From NCBI RefSeq assembly GCF_900111015.1, contig NZ_FOFS01000020.1:1-55536 (forward strand): 55,536 bases of DNA, written 5' to 3'. The position numbers and the translations under genes are program-made. The DNA comes from Solimonas aquatica (GTDB lineage: Bacteria; Pseudomonadota; Gammaproteobacteria; Nevskiales; Nevskiaceae). The notes beneath the pieces are model-generated. The model searched no databases and had not been told where the DNA came from. It saw nothing but the letters and a program-made list of their open reading frames with translations. Shown piece by piece: positions 1 to 9,100 of the stretch; within the stretch, counting starts at the first letter, position 1, and every line of letters begins with the position of its first letter.

Positions 1-39
1 GGCGCTTCAATGAGGCCGCAGCTCTTCGCTGCGGAAGAC
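1..39 (-). CRISPR. First (leader-proximal) repeat of a CRISPR array leaving the window
   Basis: Read on the minus strand, 39 to 4 is a 36-nt repeat that begins GTCTTCCGCAGC and ends in the 8-nt tag ATTGAAGC, the usual type I/III crRNA 5' handle. Its stem CCGCAGC/GCTGCGG (plus 16-22 and 28-34) is perfect, with a 5-nt loop. Bases 3-1 would be the start of spacer 1. Only one repeat is visible, so array identity rests on the handle, the hairpin, the adjacent cas2 and leader, and a degenerate second copy near 18.44 kb. Cas6-type cleavage at the stem base would leave the tag on each crRNA. Confidence 0.85.
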
Positions 40-98
40 GGCCAACTCGCAACTCCATGTTTCACCAGGTGCGCTCATGAATCCTGCGAGCGCTGCCG

Positions 99-127
99 AT
101 TATCGCGAGCGGGCCGGGGGCGGACAA
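99..127 (-). promoter_or_regulatory. Candidate sigma70 promoter for the array
   Basis: On the minus strand, TTGTCC (127-122) and GATAAT (104-99) are separated by exactly 17 bp. Transcription would start near 92, about 50 nt before the first repeat and downstream of the boxA-like site. The call rests on box matches and spacing only. Confidence 0.5.
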
Positions 128-165
128 GGGGGAGGCTGGCCTTGCCCGCCGATGTAACTGTCGGA

Positions 166-178
166 TTGTTAAAGAGCA
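166..178 (-). promoter_or_regulatory. boxA-like antitermination site in the CRISPR leader
   Basis: The minus strand reads TGCTCTTTAACAA, identical to the 13-nt boxA of E. coli rRNA leaders, where Nus factors load to prevent Rho termination. boxA sites in leaders of long untranslated CRISPR transcripts are known in enterobacteria. The site is 127 nt upstream of the first repeat and would act only on RNA started further upstream. Confidence 0.7.
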
Positions 179-187
179 ACTGCTGTT

Positions 188-229
188 GCGAGCGCTCACC
201 GGCTTTTGGCGCGGTATAAGAGCGCTCGC
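188..229. promoter_or_regulatory. 10-bp inverted repeat in the leader
   Basis: GCGAGCGCTC (188-197) and GAGCGCTCGC (220-229) are perfect inverted copies around 22 bp. Each arm contains the 8-bp palindrome GAGCGCTC, and the related GCGAGCGCT recurs at 86-94. It could be a protein operator, a Cas1-Cas2 guide element or an RNA hairpin just before boxA; the sequence does not decide. Confidence 0.5.
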
Positions 230-268
230 GTGAGCGGGGCGGCGGTGGCCCTTGTCGCCGAGTCCACT

Positions 269-568
269 TCAGACGATGGTCGGCTCCCGCTGCACCGGGT
301 CGAAACGCTTGCCCAGACTGATCACCCGGGGCGTCACGGAGTCTGCAGGGCCAAGGTCCAGCATCACCACGTGATCGTGCCCGTTCAGAATGATGCCGTC
401 CAGCAAGGACATCAGTTCTGCATGGCGGCGGGCGGAGAGCCGGCACTGGAATACCGATAGCTGCAGCCATTCTCCGTAGCCGTTCATGAGCTTGAATATC
501 CGCCGCCAGCGCTTTGGGTCGGCAATGTCGTAGCTGATAACGTACAGATGCTCCACGTTGCTTTTCAT
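269..568 (-). CDS. cas2: CRISPR-associated endoribonuclease-fold protein Cas2
   Basis: Cas2 dimerises and bridges two Cas1 dimers in the spacer-acquisition complex. The 99-aa product has the ferredoxin-like start [18 protein letters not shown], with the family Asp at residue 14 after the first beta strand, and normal length. The ATG at 568 was chosen over an upstream extension because it lies 7 nt after the cas4-cas1 stop and places the conserved strand at the N terminus. It is the last cas gene before the leader, so leader and array could also be reached by read-through from the cas transcript. Confidence 0.93.
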   Translation of the reverse strand: MKSNVEHLYVISYDIADPKRWRRIFKLMNGYGEWLQLSVFQCRLSARRHAELMSLLDGIILNGHDHVVMLDLGPADSVTPRVISLGKRFDPVQREPTIV

Positions 569-575
569 CGCGGTC

Positions 576-2297
576 TCAGCGCGTGGTGAAATTGGGGTTC
601 TCGCCCAGCTCGCCCAGCAGGAAGCGGCCGAGCAGGCGCAGCTGCAGCTCAATCAGGCGCCGGTAGCTCACCTTGTAGCCGAACAGCGGGTGCGTGATCT
701 CGTGCGACAAGCGCCGTTCGAAGGTGGCGATGAATCGCTTGCGGCCTTCTTCGGAGAGGTTCACTCGGCCGGCCCCACCGATGAAATCAGTGGGACGGAT
801 CTCGCCGTTGTTGATCGCCTGGATGACGGCCGAGTCCGCGATCAGCGGCCGGAACGGCTCCATCATGTCCAGCGCCAGGGCGGGACGACCATAGCGGGGT
901 TGATGATAGAAGCCGCGATGCGCGTCGAAGCCAACCGTGGCGGCCGCGATCGTGAAGCTGCGGGCCAGCATGCTGTAGGCGTAGGAGAGCAGGGCGTTGA
1001 CCGGGTCCGCCGGCGGCCGCCGGTTGCGCTGCGTGAAATCAAACGAAAAGCTGCCCTCGTCGGCGCTGCGTTTCAGCAGCTTGCCGAAAGCGCCGAAGTA
1101 GATCGAGGCCCCGTTGCCCTCGATGCCCAGCAGCTCGGCCAGGTTCCGGGCGCGCGGCACGGTTTTGATGGCGTGCTCCAGCTGGTCCAGCAGCGGATCG
1201 GCGGAATCTTCCGCGCGCCAGTTACGCCGCAGCATCACGCGGGAGTTGATCAGCTTGGCCCGTACCCAGCCCTTGGCGAGCGTCAGACAAACCACCTCAT
1301 CTTCCGCAGCCCGGTGCTGGGCGATGCGCAGCTCCACGTTCTTGTGCCCAAGGCCGGCCGTGTGCCCAAGATACCAGCCGCCGTAGGACTGCCAGACCAC
1401 CGGAATCTCGCGCCGCATCAGCTCGTGCAGGGTCGGTGTGGTGACGTAAACATTCCCTTGCAACACCACTTGCGAGATCTCACCCAGGCGTGGCTTGGCG
1501 GCCAGCTTGTCGTCCACGGTGATTTCCAGGTTGTCGCCATCCTTGGCCACCTTGGCCTTGTTCGCCTGCACGTACAGCGGCAGCGCCTCGGCAATCCCCA
1601 CGGCCAGCGGTCGCGGTGCCACCTCCTGGCGCTTGAGAAAATTCACCTCATCCGGCAGACAGATGCTCACCAGCGAGCAGCGCGGACACTTGGGCGAATC
1701 ATCCAGCGGCGGCGGGATACGCCCGCCCAGCGCGATGCCGCGCAGGCCGTGGATGGCCGATAGCGTCAGGTCCCGCAGCTCCGCATCAAACACCACCGGC
1801 ACCCGTTCTCGGGATTCGATGAAGTACAACACGCCGCCGTCGCAACGGTAGCCCTGATCTTCGAGCAACAAACCCTGCACGCAGAGCTGCACGCGCTCCG
1901 GATCATAAGCGCCGCGCGCCACATGCGGACGTTTGCCGCGCTTGTAATCCACTGGCTGCACGCGGCCATCCTCGATCTCCAGCAAGTCCATCTTCGCCAC
2001 CAGGCCCAGGCGATTCGAGGAGAGCATGACCGAGCGCGCGTGGATGCGCGGCTGATCCTCTTCAAGCGCATCCGCCGGCGGCAACTCCGCACCCGGCTTA
2101 TCCACGCGCCGATGCCCATGACGCCCCTCCACCGTATCCCCGGAATCCGCCCACTCACCCTGCACCCATTCCAGATACGCCAGGCGCGGGCAATACACGA
2201 ACTCGTTGATCATCCGCGCTGGCAGCAGCGGCTGATCGCCGGTGAGCTCGGGGAAGGGCAGGGGGAGTTCGTGTTGGGAGGGGCCTTCTCCGTTCAT
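576..2297 (-). CDS. cas4-cas1: Cas4-Cas1 fusion, adaptation integrase
   Basis: A 573-aa fusion typical of type I-G loci. The N-terminal Cas4 nuclease half (about 25-220) shows Cys36, the RecB-like acidic residues Asp104 (GLVAKMD) and Asp117-Tyr-Lys119 (VDYKRG), and the cluster Cys204, Cys207 and Cys213, which should bind an Fe-S centre. Cas4 selects and trims PAM-bearing prespacers. The Cas1 half (about 230-573) has the metal site Glu393 (GIEGNG), His465 (GFYHQP) and Asp477/Glu480 ([11 protein letters not shown]) and integrates spacers with Cas2. The ATG at 2297 is preferred over a TTG at 2309. This is the only adaptation module in the locus. Confidence 0.92.
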   Translation of the reverse strand: MNGEGPSQHELPLPFPELTGDQPLLPARMINEFVYCPRLAYLEWVQGEWADSGDTVEGRHGHRRVDKPGAELPPADALEEDQPRIHARSVMLSSNRLGLVAKMDLLEIEDGRVQPVDYKRGKRPHVARGAYDPERVQLCVQGLLLEDQGYRCDGGVLYFIESRERVPVVFDAELRDLTLSAIHGLRGIALGGRIPPPLDDSPKCPRCSLVSICLPDEVNFLKRQEVAPRPLAVGIAEALPLYVQANKAKVAKDGDNLEITVDDKLAAKPRLGEISQVVLQGNVYVTTPTLHELMRREIPVVWQSYGGWYLGHTAGLGHKNVELRIAQHRAAEDEVVCLTLAKGWVRAKLINSRVMLRRNWRAEDSADPLLDQLEHAIKTVPRARNLAELLGIEGNGASIYFGAFGKLLKRSADEGSFSFDFTQRNRRPPADPVNALLSYAYSMLARSFTIAAATVGFDAHRGFYHQPRYGRPALALDMMEPFRPLIADSAVIQAINNGEIRPTDFIGGAGRVNLSEEGRKRFIATFERRLSHEITHPLFGYKVSYRRLIELQLRLLGRFLLGELGENPNFTTR

Positions 2298-2334
2298 GCG
2301 CTGCACCAATGGTCAGAGGTAGCGTGGAGGAGCG

Positions 2335-2499
2335 TCACCTACAGCATGAGTGACTGTCGGCGGCAACGCTGCAGTTGAACCCGTCCGATAGCGGGTGAGG
2401 TATCTCAGCCTTGACTGCCAGCCACCGCCTGATTTCATTCCGGCTGATGCCAAAAAGTGGAGCAAGACTCTTGCCGTCTGCATAGACAGCCATGCGCAT
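2335..2499 (-). CDS. Small helix-turn-helix-like ORF
   Basis: A 54-codon ORF in the 230-bp gap between cmr6 and cas4-cas1, on the operon strand. Residues 9-27 read DGKSLAPLFGISRNEIRRW, a convincing helix-turn-helix pattern; the Cys-containing tail (FNCSVAADSHSCCR) does not look conserved. It could be a tiny regulator, or the remnant of a larger DNA-binding or transposon protein left when the Cmr and adaptation modules were joined. No clear ribosome binding site is seen before the ATG. I do not recognise a family. Confidence 0.35.
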   Translation of the reverse strand: MRMAVYADGKSLAPLFGISRNEIRRWLAVKAEIPHPLSDGFNCSVAADSHSCCR

Positions 2500-2527
2500 G
2501 CGGAGCCATCTGTTATCGCACAGTCGG

Positions 2528-3601
2528 CTATGTGCCGGCGGCTCTGAGCTTGTCCAGCCACTTCTGGAGGTCCGAGGCCGTTAGTGTCTTGTGCATCTGG
2601 GCCTCGAAATAGCGAATCGCCACCTCTCTTTGGTCGACTACCAATCTGGCAAGCCGCTTGGGTATCTGGTCAAGCTCCCCTCTTTTCTGTCCCCTTGCAT
2701 AGCCCTGCCCGTCGAACCACTTTCTGAATGTCTCGTAGCTGTCGCTCGTCTGGCTTTTTTGAACAGATACTACGGGTGAGCCAGGTGTTGAAGTGGCCTT
2801 GAATACCCCGTAGCCGACCGCTGTTTTGGCGCCGATGCCAAGCCGCCCCAATCCTTCCTGCAATAAGATCACCGCGGAATCCAGTTGCTCCTTTGAGTTA
2901 GCGCCAATCGAAAAAACAAAGGAAACGACGTCCTCTACCGCCCCGCCCTTTACGGTGAGAAAGAACGCCGGTCGAGGGCTGTCTGTTTCCCGAGGTACAT
3001 TGCTTGTCCTTGCATAGTAGTCAGGATGATGGTTGTTGATCACGTCAACAGACAGTTTCGGCCATTGCCGTGGAAAGGCGTCGAAGAAGATCAGATCGCC
3101 CTGGCGAGCCGGCTCATTCGCGGTGATCCGATCAGGACCGAAGAGCTGTTCGATCTGCATGCTGGGCCAGCCAATGAAAGCGGCGGCTTGGCGGCACAAG
3201 CCTTTGACAGCAGAGCCGGCCAGATACGGTGCTCCCGTGAGCGTGTCGAATGCAAAGCCATTGCCTGTGGGGTGATCGTTGCCTAAACCGCAAGCTAGGC
3301 GCCACATCAGCTCAAACTCCCGCGTGACAAACAAGCGATATGGACGCTCAATGTGCCGGAGTGCGCGCTCGATGCGCTGCGCTCGTTCTGCCAAATGGTT
3401 TTCTGGATACGGAAACTGCTCTGCAAACGTAGTGAGTTCGGGCTGCAAAAAGTCGACACGCTGCGGCTGAACAGGCTGTTCGTCCCAGATTGGCAGATAG
3501 CGTTCCCAGACCAAACCCCGGTTGGCATGGTGCCGGCCCTTGCCTTGGAGCAAGGCGTTGACCGCGTTTCGAGCGGGTGCCAAGCAAAAAGTCTTAGCCA
3601 T
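2528..3601 (-). CDS. cmr6: Type III-B RAMP protein Cmr6
   Basis: Cmr6 is a Cas7-like RAMP subunit that caps the filament of the Cmr complex near the 3' end of the crRNA. The 357-aa product shows the RAMP signature HPTGNGFAFDTLTGAPYLAG followed by SAVKGLCR, and a C-terminal glycine-rich loop (LGRLGIGAKTAVGYGVF). The ATG at 3601, 4 nt after the cmr5 stop, was preferred over a 65-codon upstream extension that would overlap cmr5. The gene seems less GC-rich than its neighbours, hinting that the Cmr block has its own history. It is the last Cmr gene of the operon. Confidence 0.88.
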   Translation of the reverse strand: MAKTFCLAPARNAVNALLQGKGRHHANRGLVWERYLPIWDEQPVQPQRVDFLQPELTTFAEQFPYPENHLAERAQRIERALRHIERPYRLFVTREFELMWRLACGLGNDHPTGNGFAFDTLTGAPYLAGSAVKGLCRQAAAFIGWPSMQIEQLFGPDRITANEPARQGDLIFFDAFPRQWPKLSVDVINNHHPDYYARTSNVPRETDSPRPAFFLTVKGGAVEDVVSFVFSIGANSKEQLDSAVILLQEGLGRLGIGAKTAVGYGVFKATSTPGSPVVSVQKSQTSDSYETFRKWFDGQGYARGQKRGELDQIPKRLARLVVDQREVAIRYFEAQMHKTLTASDLQKWLDKLRAAGT

Positions 3602-3605
3602 AAAG

Positions 3606-3995
3606 TCAGTCCTTTGCGCGGTGGAGTGCGTCAGCGAAAATCTTGAGCTGCTGCAAAAGCAGGATCGCTTCGCGCTGTGCGGCAGCATATTCCACGCGGG
3701 GCGCCTTGCTGCAAGCCTCCAGCAAAGTAAGTGCTGTCGCTCCACCCTCGCCGCGCAGGGCTCGATATGGCGCCGCTGTGAGCAGCCAGTTCGCAAGAAG
3801 ATCGGCGAGGTGTCGGGTGTAGGTCTTGTCGTCTGCCATCAGCATCGCGAGTGTCACCACCAGTCCCTGCGTGCGGACCTGAACCGGCAGGCCTTTCACG
3901 CGCTGCGCGGCCTCCTGACGCCAGGGCTTGCCAGCCCATGCGGCGACCTCGTCATAGCAAAAGCGTGCGCGCGACGCGCGAAGATCGCGGCTCAT
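3606..3995 (-). CDS. cmr5: Type III-B small subunit Cmr5
   Basis: A 129-aa, Ala/Leu-rich, mostly helical protein of the size and position of Cmr5 (the Cas11-type small subunit), which lines the belly of the Cmr complex and contacts the crRNA-target duplex. The start reads SRARFCYDEVAAW, followed by a region rich in paired helices (GLVVTLAMLMADDKTYTRHL). The ATG overlaps the cmr4 stop by 4 nt, pointing to coupled translation. Identification rests mostly on size and place between cmr4 and cmr6, since Cmr5 has little sequence conservation. Confidence 0.85.
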   Translation of the reverse strand: MSRDLRASRARFCYDEVAAWAGKPWRQEAAQRVKGLPVQVRTQGLVVTLAMLMADDKTYTRHLADLLANWLLTAAPYRALRGEGGATALTLLEACSKAPRVEYAAAQREAILLLQQLKIFADALHRAKD

Positions 3996-4939
3996 GGCTG
4001 TTTCACCCGGTCAGATTGATGCAGGAGTGTGGTCAGGCAGAGTCCATTGCCGACGGTTTCGTTGCCGCCGATCTGCACCACAGAGAATGCGTCCTTGGCG
4101 CCTGCCAGTGTACCGAGAGTGACATCGGCCTCTTTATCTTTGCGGCGATCACGCCGCTCGCCGATCAGTGCGACGAACAGGCAGTCGGAGGGCAGGCGTT
4201 CTTCATACCAGAGGCTACCGCTTTCCATTTTGTTGGTGTCCGGGTTTTCCCATTTGTCGGTGGTTTTGCCCCCGGTGAGCTTGATGCGTGCCTGGACCGG
4301 AATGACGTATTCCATGAGTGCACCGAAATCCGCGTCCGGAATCACCACCAGGTTCTTGATAAACCGCGCCCGTGTGGCCGCCTCGGATGCAGGAATCAGC
4401 TCCTGCAGGTCGCTGGCAAGCTTGGCAACCGCCTCGGAGTACGAGATCTCGTTCGCAGCGTAAACCAGATCCTCCAGCACCACGGTGTCGTTGGCCAGCA
4501 GCTGATCGGATACCAACGCGGCAGCGCTGGGTGGCAGGTCCGCGACAGTCAGCAGAGCATCACCACCGACAGCGCGCAGATCACGTCTCAGGCTGTCCAG
4601 AATCAGTGGGCAGGTCACATGCAGAAACGGGCGGTTGAGGGAGCGTACGGGATAGGCCAGCAGGCGCGCTTCGGTGAACGCCAGCCGGCCGGCCTTCGGA
4701 CCATCCGCCTGGCCGTGCTCGGCGAGATCCTTTCCGAAGAGCTGATCGATTTTTTCTTTGTCGAGTGCCGCGTAGTCGCGCAGCACGCCCTTGATGCCGG
4801 TAGCAGGCAACACCGGAAATCCGGTTGCTGCGTCGCGCGCGATCGGCAAGTCCACTGCGCCGTTGGTCTGGCCGGTGCCGACGTGGGTGGGCGTCAGCGT
4901 ATAGACGCTCAGCAGTGCAGTTTCATTCCAGAGTTTCAT
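3992..4939 (-). CDS. cmr4: Type III-B backbone and target-RNA nuclease Cmr4
   Basis: Cmr4 (Cas7 family) forms the backbone of the Cmr filament and cuts bound target RNA every 6 nt. The 315-aa product has the family start THVGTGQTNGAVDLPIARD and the loop TGFPVLPATGIKGVLRD. Asp30 in VDLPI corresponds by position to the catalytic aspartate described in Cmr4 (D26 in Pyrococcus), so target-RNA cleavage is probably intact. A C-terminal glycine-rich segment (VQIGGNETVGNGLC) is present. The start overlaps the cmr3 stop by 4 nt. Confidence 0.93.
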   Translation of the reverse strand: MKLWNETALLSVYTLTPTHVGTGQTNGAVDLPIARDAATGFPVLPATGIKGVLRDYAALDKEKIDQLFGKDLAEHGQADGPKAGRLAFTEARLLAYPVRSLNRPFLHVTCPLILDSLRRDLRAVGGDALLTVADLPPSAAALVSDQLLANDTVVLEDLVYAANEISYSEAVAKLASDLQELIPASEAATRARFIKNLVVIPDADFGALMEYVIPVQARIKLTGGKTTDKWENPDTNKMESGSLWYEERLPSDCLFVALIGERRDRRKDKEADVTLGTLAGAKDAFSVVQIGGNETVGNGLCLTTLLHQSDRVKQP

Positions 4940-6165
4940 GATCTCTCCATTTTGGTGAGCGGTCCGATGCCGACCAGGCAGTGCCCGAAGCCCATCGCCG
5001 CTTCGCGCTCAGGTCCAAGCGCATGGCGGTTGTGAAGATTGAATAAAGCGTCGCGCCGGCCTTCGGCGCTTCCGCCGTGCAGGCGGATCAACCAGGCGCT
5101 GCCCGCCGGCAGATACGCGCGGTTGTCACGCGGACGCCCGGTGGCGAGCTCAAAGCCGCCGACGGCAAAGCTGCGACCGGTCAAGGCCGCGAGGAAGTCG
5201 AGCCGCATGCCGTCTTTCAACAGCGCGTGATGTTCCGGCTGCAGTGGGTTGTCGATAAGTGCCGGCGTGATCGCTACCAGCCAAAAGCAAGCGCCATCGT
5301 CCACGCGCTGCGGTAAGTGCTCGCCTCGCAGGATGCTGTGCCAAGTGGGGTCCAAGTGCTCGGCAGGGCCGAACGCGACCAGCCGTCCCTTGCGTCCGGC
5401 CTGGCCAGCCCCTTGCGTCAGTGCCTGAGCTTGCAGGCGGTCATCCAGCGACGCGCGCAACTGGCCGAACAGACCGCTGTCATATTCAAAGCGTAGCGCT
5501 TCGACGAAGTACAACATGCCGTGCTGCGCGCTTGCGCTATCACGATCAATTGCGAGGCCGGGCTGATGCTCACGGCTGACGAACGGAGGCTGATCAGCCC
5601 GCCATTGGCCGTTGTTCCAGGAATACTTACCTTCGCCGCCGAGCGCGAAGCGCAGATTGTCCGGGCCGATCCAGCCGCCGCGCGGTTCCATTGCACCTGC
5701 CTCCGGACGACCCAATGCCGGGCCGGGCGTCGCGCTGTGCAGATCGCTGAGCGCTGCGTGGGTCGATATCACCTCGCGTGCATGCAGTGCGCCCGCCGCA
5801 GCCTTCAGGATGTATTGAGGCGTAGGCAGCCAGGGCCTGATGAACGGCAAGCTGTCCGCATCGTTTGTTGATGGACGGATCCGCTGCGCGGGGAAAGGAC
5901 CCGTCAACTGCCAGCCGCGCGGCAGTTCCTGCGGCGTGCCGACCAGCTGCGCAATTTCAGATTTGGCGCGTGGTCCATTGAAGTCCAAAGCCGGTTCCGC
6001 GCCATGCAGCAGGCGGCTACGCACCAAGCCCTGGAAGGTCTGCGGCGAGGGCGGAAACTGCGTGCCGATTCGATGCGCCTCGCCAGCACTGGCGGACTTG
6101 GGAGGTCCGAAGCTGACGGGCTCGCATGGCTCCACCAGAAAGGGAACATCGATTTGCCGGCTCAT
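4936..6165 (-). CDS. cmr3: Type III-B Cas5-like subunit Cmr3
   Basis: Cmr3 is the Cas5-group RAMP that holds the crRNA 5' tag and contacts Cas10. The 409-aa product carries the N-terminal pattern FLVEPCEPVSFGPPKSA and FPPSPQTFQGLVRSRLL, and ends with the glycine-rich loop EAAMGFGHCLVGIG. Its ATG overlaps the cas10 stop by 4 nt, and it overlaps cmr4 the same way, so cas10-cmr3-cmr4-cmr5 form a tightly coupled translation unit. Length is normal for the family. Confidence 0.92.
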   Translation of the reverse strand: MSRQIDVPFLVEPCEPVSFGPPKSASAGEAHRIGTQFPPSPQTFQGLVRSRLLHGAEPALDFNGPRAKSEIAQLVGTPQELPRGWQLTGPFPAQRIRPSTNDADSLPFIRPWLPTPQYILKAAAGALHAREVISTHAALSDLHSATPGPALGRPEAGAMEPRGGWIGPDNLRFALGGEGKYSWNNGQWRADQPPFVSREHQPGLAIDRDSASAQHGMLYFVEALRFEYDSGLFGQLRASLDDRLQAQALTQGAGQAGRKGRLVAFGPAEHLDPTWHSILRGEHLPQRVDDGACFWLVAITPALIDNPLQPEHHALLKDGMRLDFLAALTGRSFAVGGFELATGRPRDNRAYLPAGSAWLIRLHGGSAEGRRDALFNLHNRHALGPEREAAMGFGHCLVGIGPLTKMERS

Positions 6166-9100
6166 TCTTCGTCCTCCCCCGAATCACCGCCGCGCGCGAG
6201 TTCGCGACACAACAGTAGACCGTCGGTATAGCGTTCCTCCCGGCGTTCGCCATCCCGCGCGGCGACAGCTTCTGGGCGGGCAGCTTGCGGCTGCTCATAA
6301 AGGCTCACGCCTCGCTCCCAGACCTGAAACGCTGCCTGAGCGCCCGGAGTTTTCGGCAGGTCGATGCAGCTTGCAAACAAGCCCCTGAGCAAATTCGTTC
6401 GTGCAGTGTCTATCTGCTCGGCGTGCTGGAGGGTCTGGATGCGTTCCAGCCCGTAGCGTGCAGATGGCGCCAGCTCGCGTAGCTTGTATGGCAGGCGCCC
6501 AGGCAATTCGCCGTTGCGGAATGCCTCAATGACGGTGTTCAGACTCAGATGAGCGACAGGCCGGCCCAGCGCGGCGTCACGCTCCCAGGGCATCGCGAAA
6601 CGGGACTTGTTGCCCCCGCGCGAAGCGTGTCCGATCCCCACGGAACACCGGCCTGTATCTTTCGCAAACGTCAACAAGTCTTTGGAACGCCGGAGCAGCA
6701 CGGATAGCGGTGTCTTGTAGTGGCCGATGGCGATGCCTGCCGACAGGGTAGCGCTGGAACCAAGCATCGGCAGCAGCGTGCCGTCGATCGCGCGGCGCGG
6801 TAACTCATCCGTCGGCCTCCATTTGTCGTCAGCAGCATGCAAGGCGATGCGCTGGCCGGGCTCGCAGAGCCGGATCGGCTCCGGCGCGCCCTTGCCATCG
6901 ACGGGCAGCGGAATCGCAAAGCGCTGGCGCGCTTGGTCGTGATCGTAGTCACCTTTCCAGTCCCGACGGCGCCACGCCCATTGGTCGCGATTTTCGGGTG
7001 GCACGGTATCGACCACCCAGGCTGCCGAGAACAGCTGCTGCAGGCGCGCCGCCAGTGCCAGCGCCTCGTTCGCCGGGGCGATGCACAGCACGTCGTCGCC
7101 GCCGGAGTAAATCAGACGCCCGGAGAATTCCTGCTCGACGACCCAAGGCACGATGCGGTGGCCGAAGTGCCCCATCGCGCGGCTGACGAAGGCATGCAAG
7201 CACGGGCCCATCAGCCGCTTGCTGTCCAGAAGACCGGCCCAGCCGGCATCCAGCAGGTGCTGGTTTTCTAGCAGGCGTTCGAGCACGGTCGGATGCAGCA
7301 CGTCGCGCCAACGGGTGGCAATCGCGCCCGGGTCGCCCGGCTCGCCCAGCAACAGTTTGCCGATGCGGTCGCCGTCGAGCCGGATCACTGCGATGCGCTT
7401 TCCTGGAGGCTTAATCCCGGCCTTGTTCGCCGCATCACGGAGGGCGACAACGGCATCCTTCAGTTCGCCGGCACGGCCGGCTTCTTTCGCTTCTCCACGC
7501 GCGCGCAATCCCTGCGCTTTGCCGTCGGCAACCTCCGGGAACAGCAGGTCCTCGGCCTCGTACTCCAGTAAATCCCGGATCGACGGGTCTGCGTTCCGGT
7601 AGCGTGTGGCCAGTCTTGGCAGCGCGCGTGGGAAGCTGGTGCGCGGTAGATGCCGCCCTGCCACGCCCAAGACACGGACTATTGGCGCTTGCAGACTGCT
7701 GTCTTTGAGGACTTTCTCGAAGAGTTCCGCAAGGAATTGCTGTGCGGCGATGGTCGCCGTCGATGGAAATGGCACACGCAGCTTGCCGTCCCGATCAACG
7801 ATTTCCGCCACATCGATGCCCACCCAGAGTCGGTTGAACACCAGCTGATCACCTGGGCCTTGATCGGCCTTGACCAGAAAGCGCTTCAACGCGCAGACCG
7901 CGCACAGCCGCTCAGCGCCGGTTTGGTCGGGATCCAGTTTTTTGTCCTGCCAGAACTCGCGTGTGCTCTGGCGCATGTAGTCCAGGCTCGCCGCGCCGTT
8001 TACGCCGTGCAGCGCCTCGCGCTGGCCGCAGAGCGTGCACTTCTCGCCAGGCTCTGCGGCGGGCGCTGGCGCCGTGTTGCTGGCCTTGCGCAGGGCGTGC
8101 CGCAGGCCGAGCTGATGGTGAGTCAGCGCGTAGTCGAAGCCGCGCTCCATCTGGTGATAGTCGAGGTGGGAGCGTGCGTACACCTCACGCGCCAGCTCGT
8201 AGTGCGCCCAGCTTTGGGGGGGCAGCCAGGGCGCCAGACGTTGACGGCGTTGGTCAAGCGTGGCCTGATCGCGCTGCGCCTGTTGAGGGTCGGCCGGAGC
8301 CGGGCGATGTTGTGCCGGTAGCGCTTGCCCGCGCAGGTGGTCGACGTTCTCGATGTGGCCCATGTGGCGCCACGGCACCGCCACCCAGGTGCAGCGGACG
8401 GGCGAGTGCGCATGCTGGCGCGACCAGATGGCATCGCAATGCGAATCCCACTGATCGGTCTGCCTGAACCAGTTGAGCACGGTGCCTGCCAGCGTTTGCC
8501 AGCGCTGATCCACCGACTTCTGGGCGGTTTGCGCCAGCTCTTCGATTGTCTCCAGGTGCTGCGCGCCGCCGCGCGGCAGCAGCGCGACGAAGCTGCCGGG
8601 CAGCACTGCAGCAAACGTGATCGGATTGACATCCCCGAGTGCGTCCCGATGCTGCTCGAACAGCCAGCAGTCCGCGCGCGGGTTCGCACGCAGATCGGGG
8701 TACACGATGCAGTCCGGCCCGTAGTGCTCGACCAGTGGCTGCATCGCGTGCCAGGCGAGATCGGCCAGCAGCACGGAGCTGGTCCATAGGTCACGCGAAG
8801 TACGCGACTGCTCGATGAACGACTGGATGGGCCCGATTGCAAAACGCAGCATCCAGGGCTCCTGCGCGCCCTCGTCGCGCGGGGGCTCCTTGAACTTATG
8901 TGGTTTCATGAAGGCCAGAGCGGTCACCACTTTCAGGTGGTCCCAGATTGAATGATCCGGGCAGCGGGTTTCGGCGGGCATTTCTTCCCAGAGCGGGTTG
9001 CCGAACTGACTGCGGCCCTCGCCGCGACGTGCCGCGACCAGATCGTCGCGATAACGGCGCCACAGTGCGAAGAAGACCTGCTTGAGCTGTGCTGGATCGC

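Larger units (their letters stand above)
40..268 (-). promoter_or_regulatory. CRISPR leader
   Basis: This is the 229-bp gene-free stretch between the cas2 stop and the first repeat. It should carry array transcription and spacer-integration signals. It contains a boxA-like sequence, a 10-bp inverted repeat and a sigma70-like promoter, listed separately. No protein-coding gene is supported here. Confidence 0.75.

Noticed and set aside
576-1763. Long plus-strand frames opposite cas4-cas1, cmr and cas3 genes
   Set aside because: They are antisense shadows of GC-rich genes; their products are Gln/Arg/His-rich and match no family, while the minus strand gives complete Cas proteins.
2296-2312. Repeat-handle-like GCGCTGCACCAATGG at the cas4-cas1 start
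   Set aside because: Matching the repeat needs an insertion inside the 8-nt tag, and the bases are explained by the start codons of cas4-cas1.
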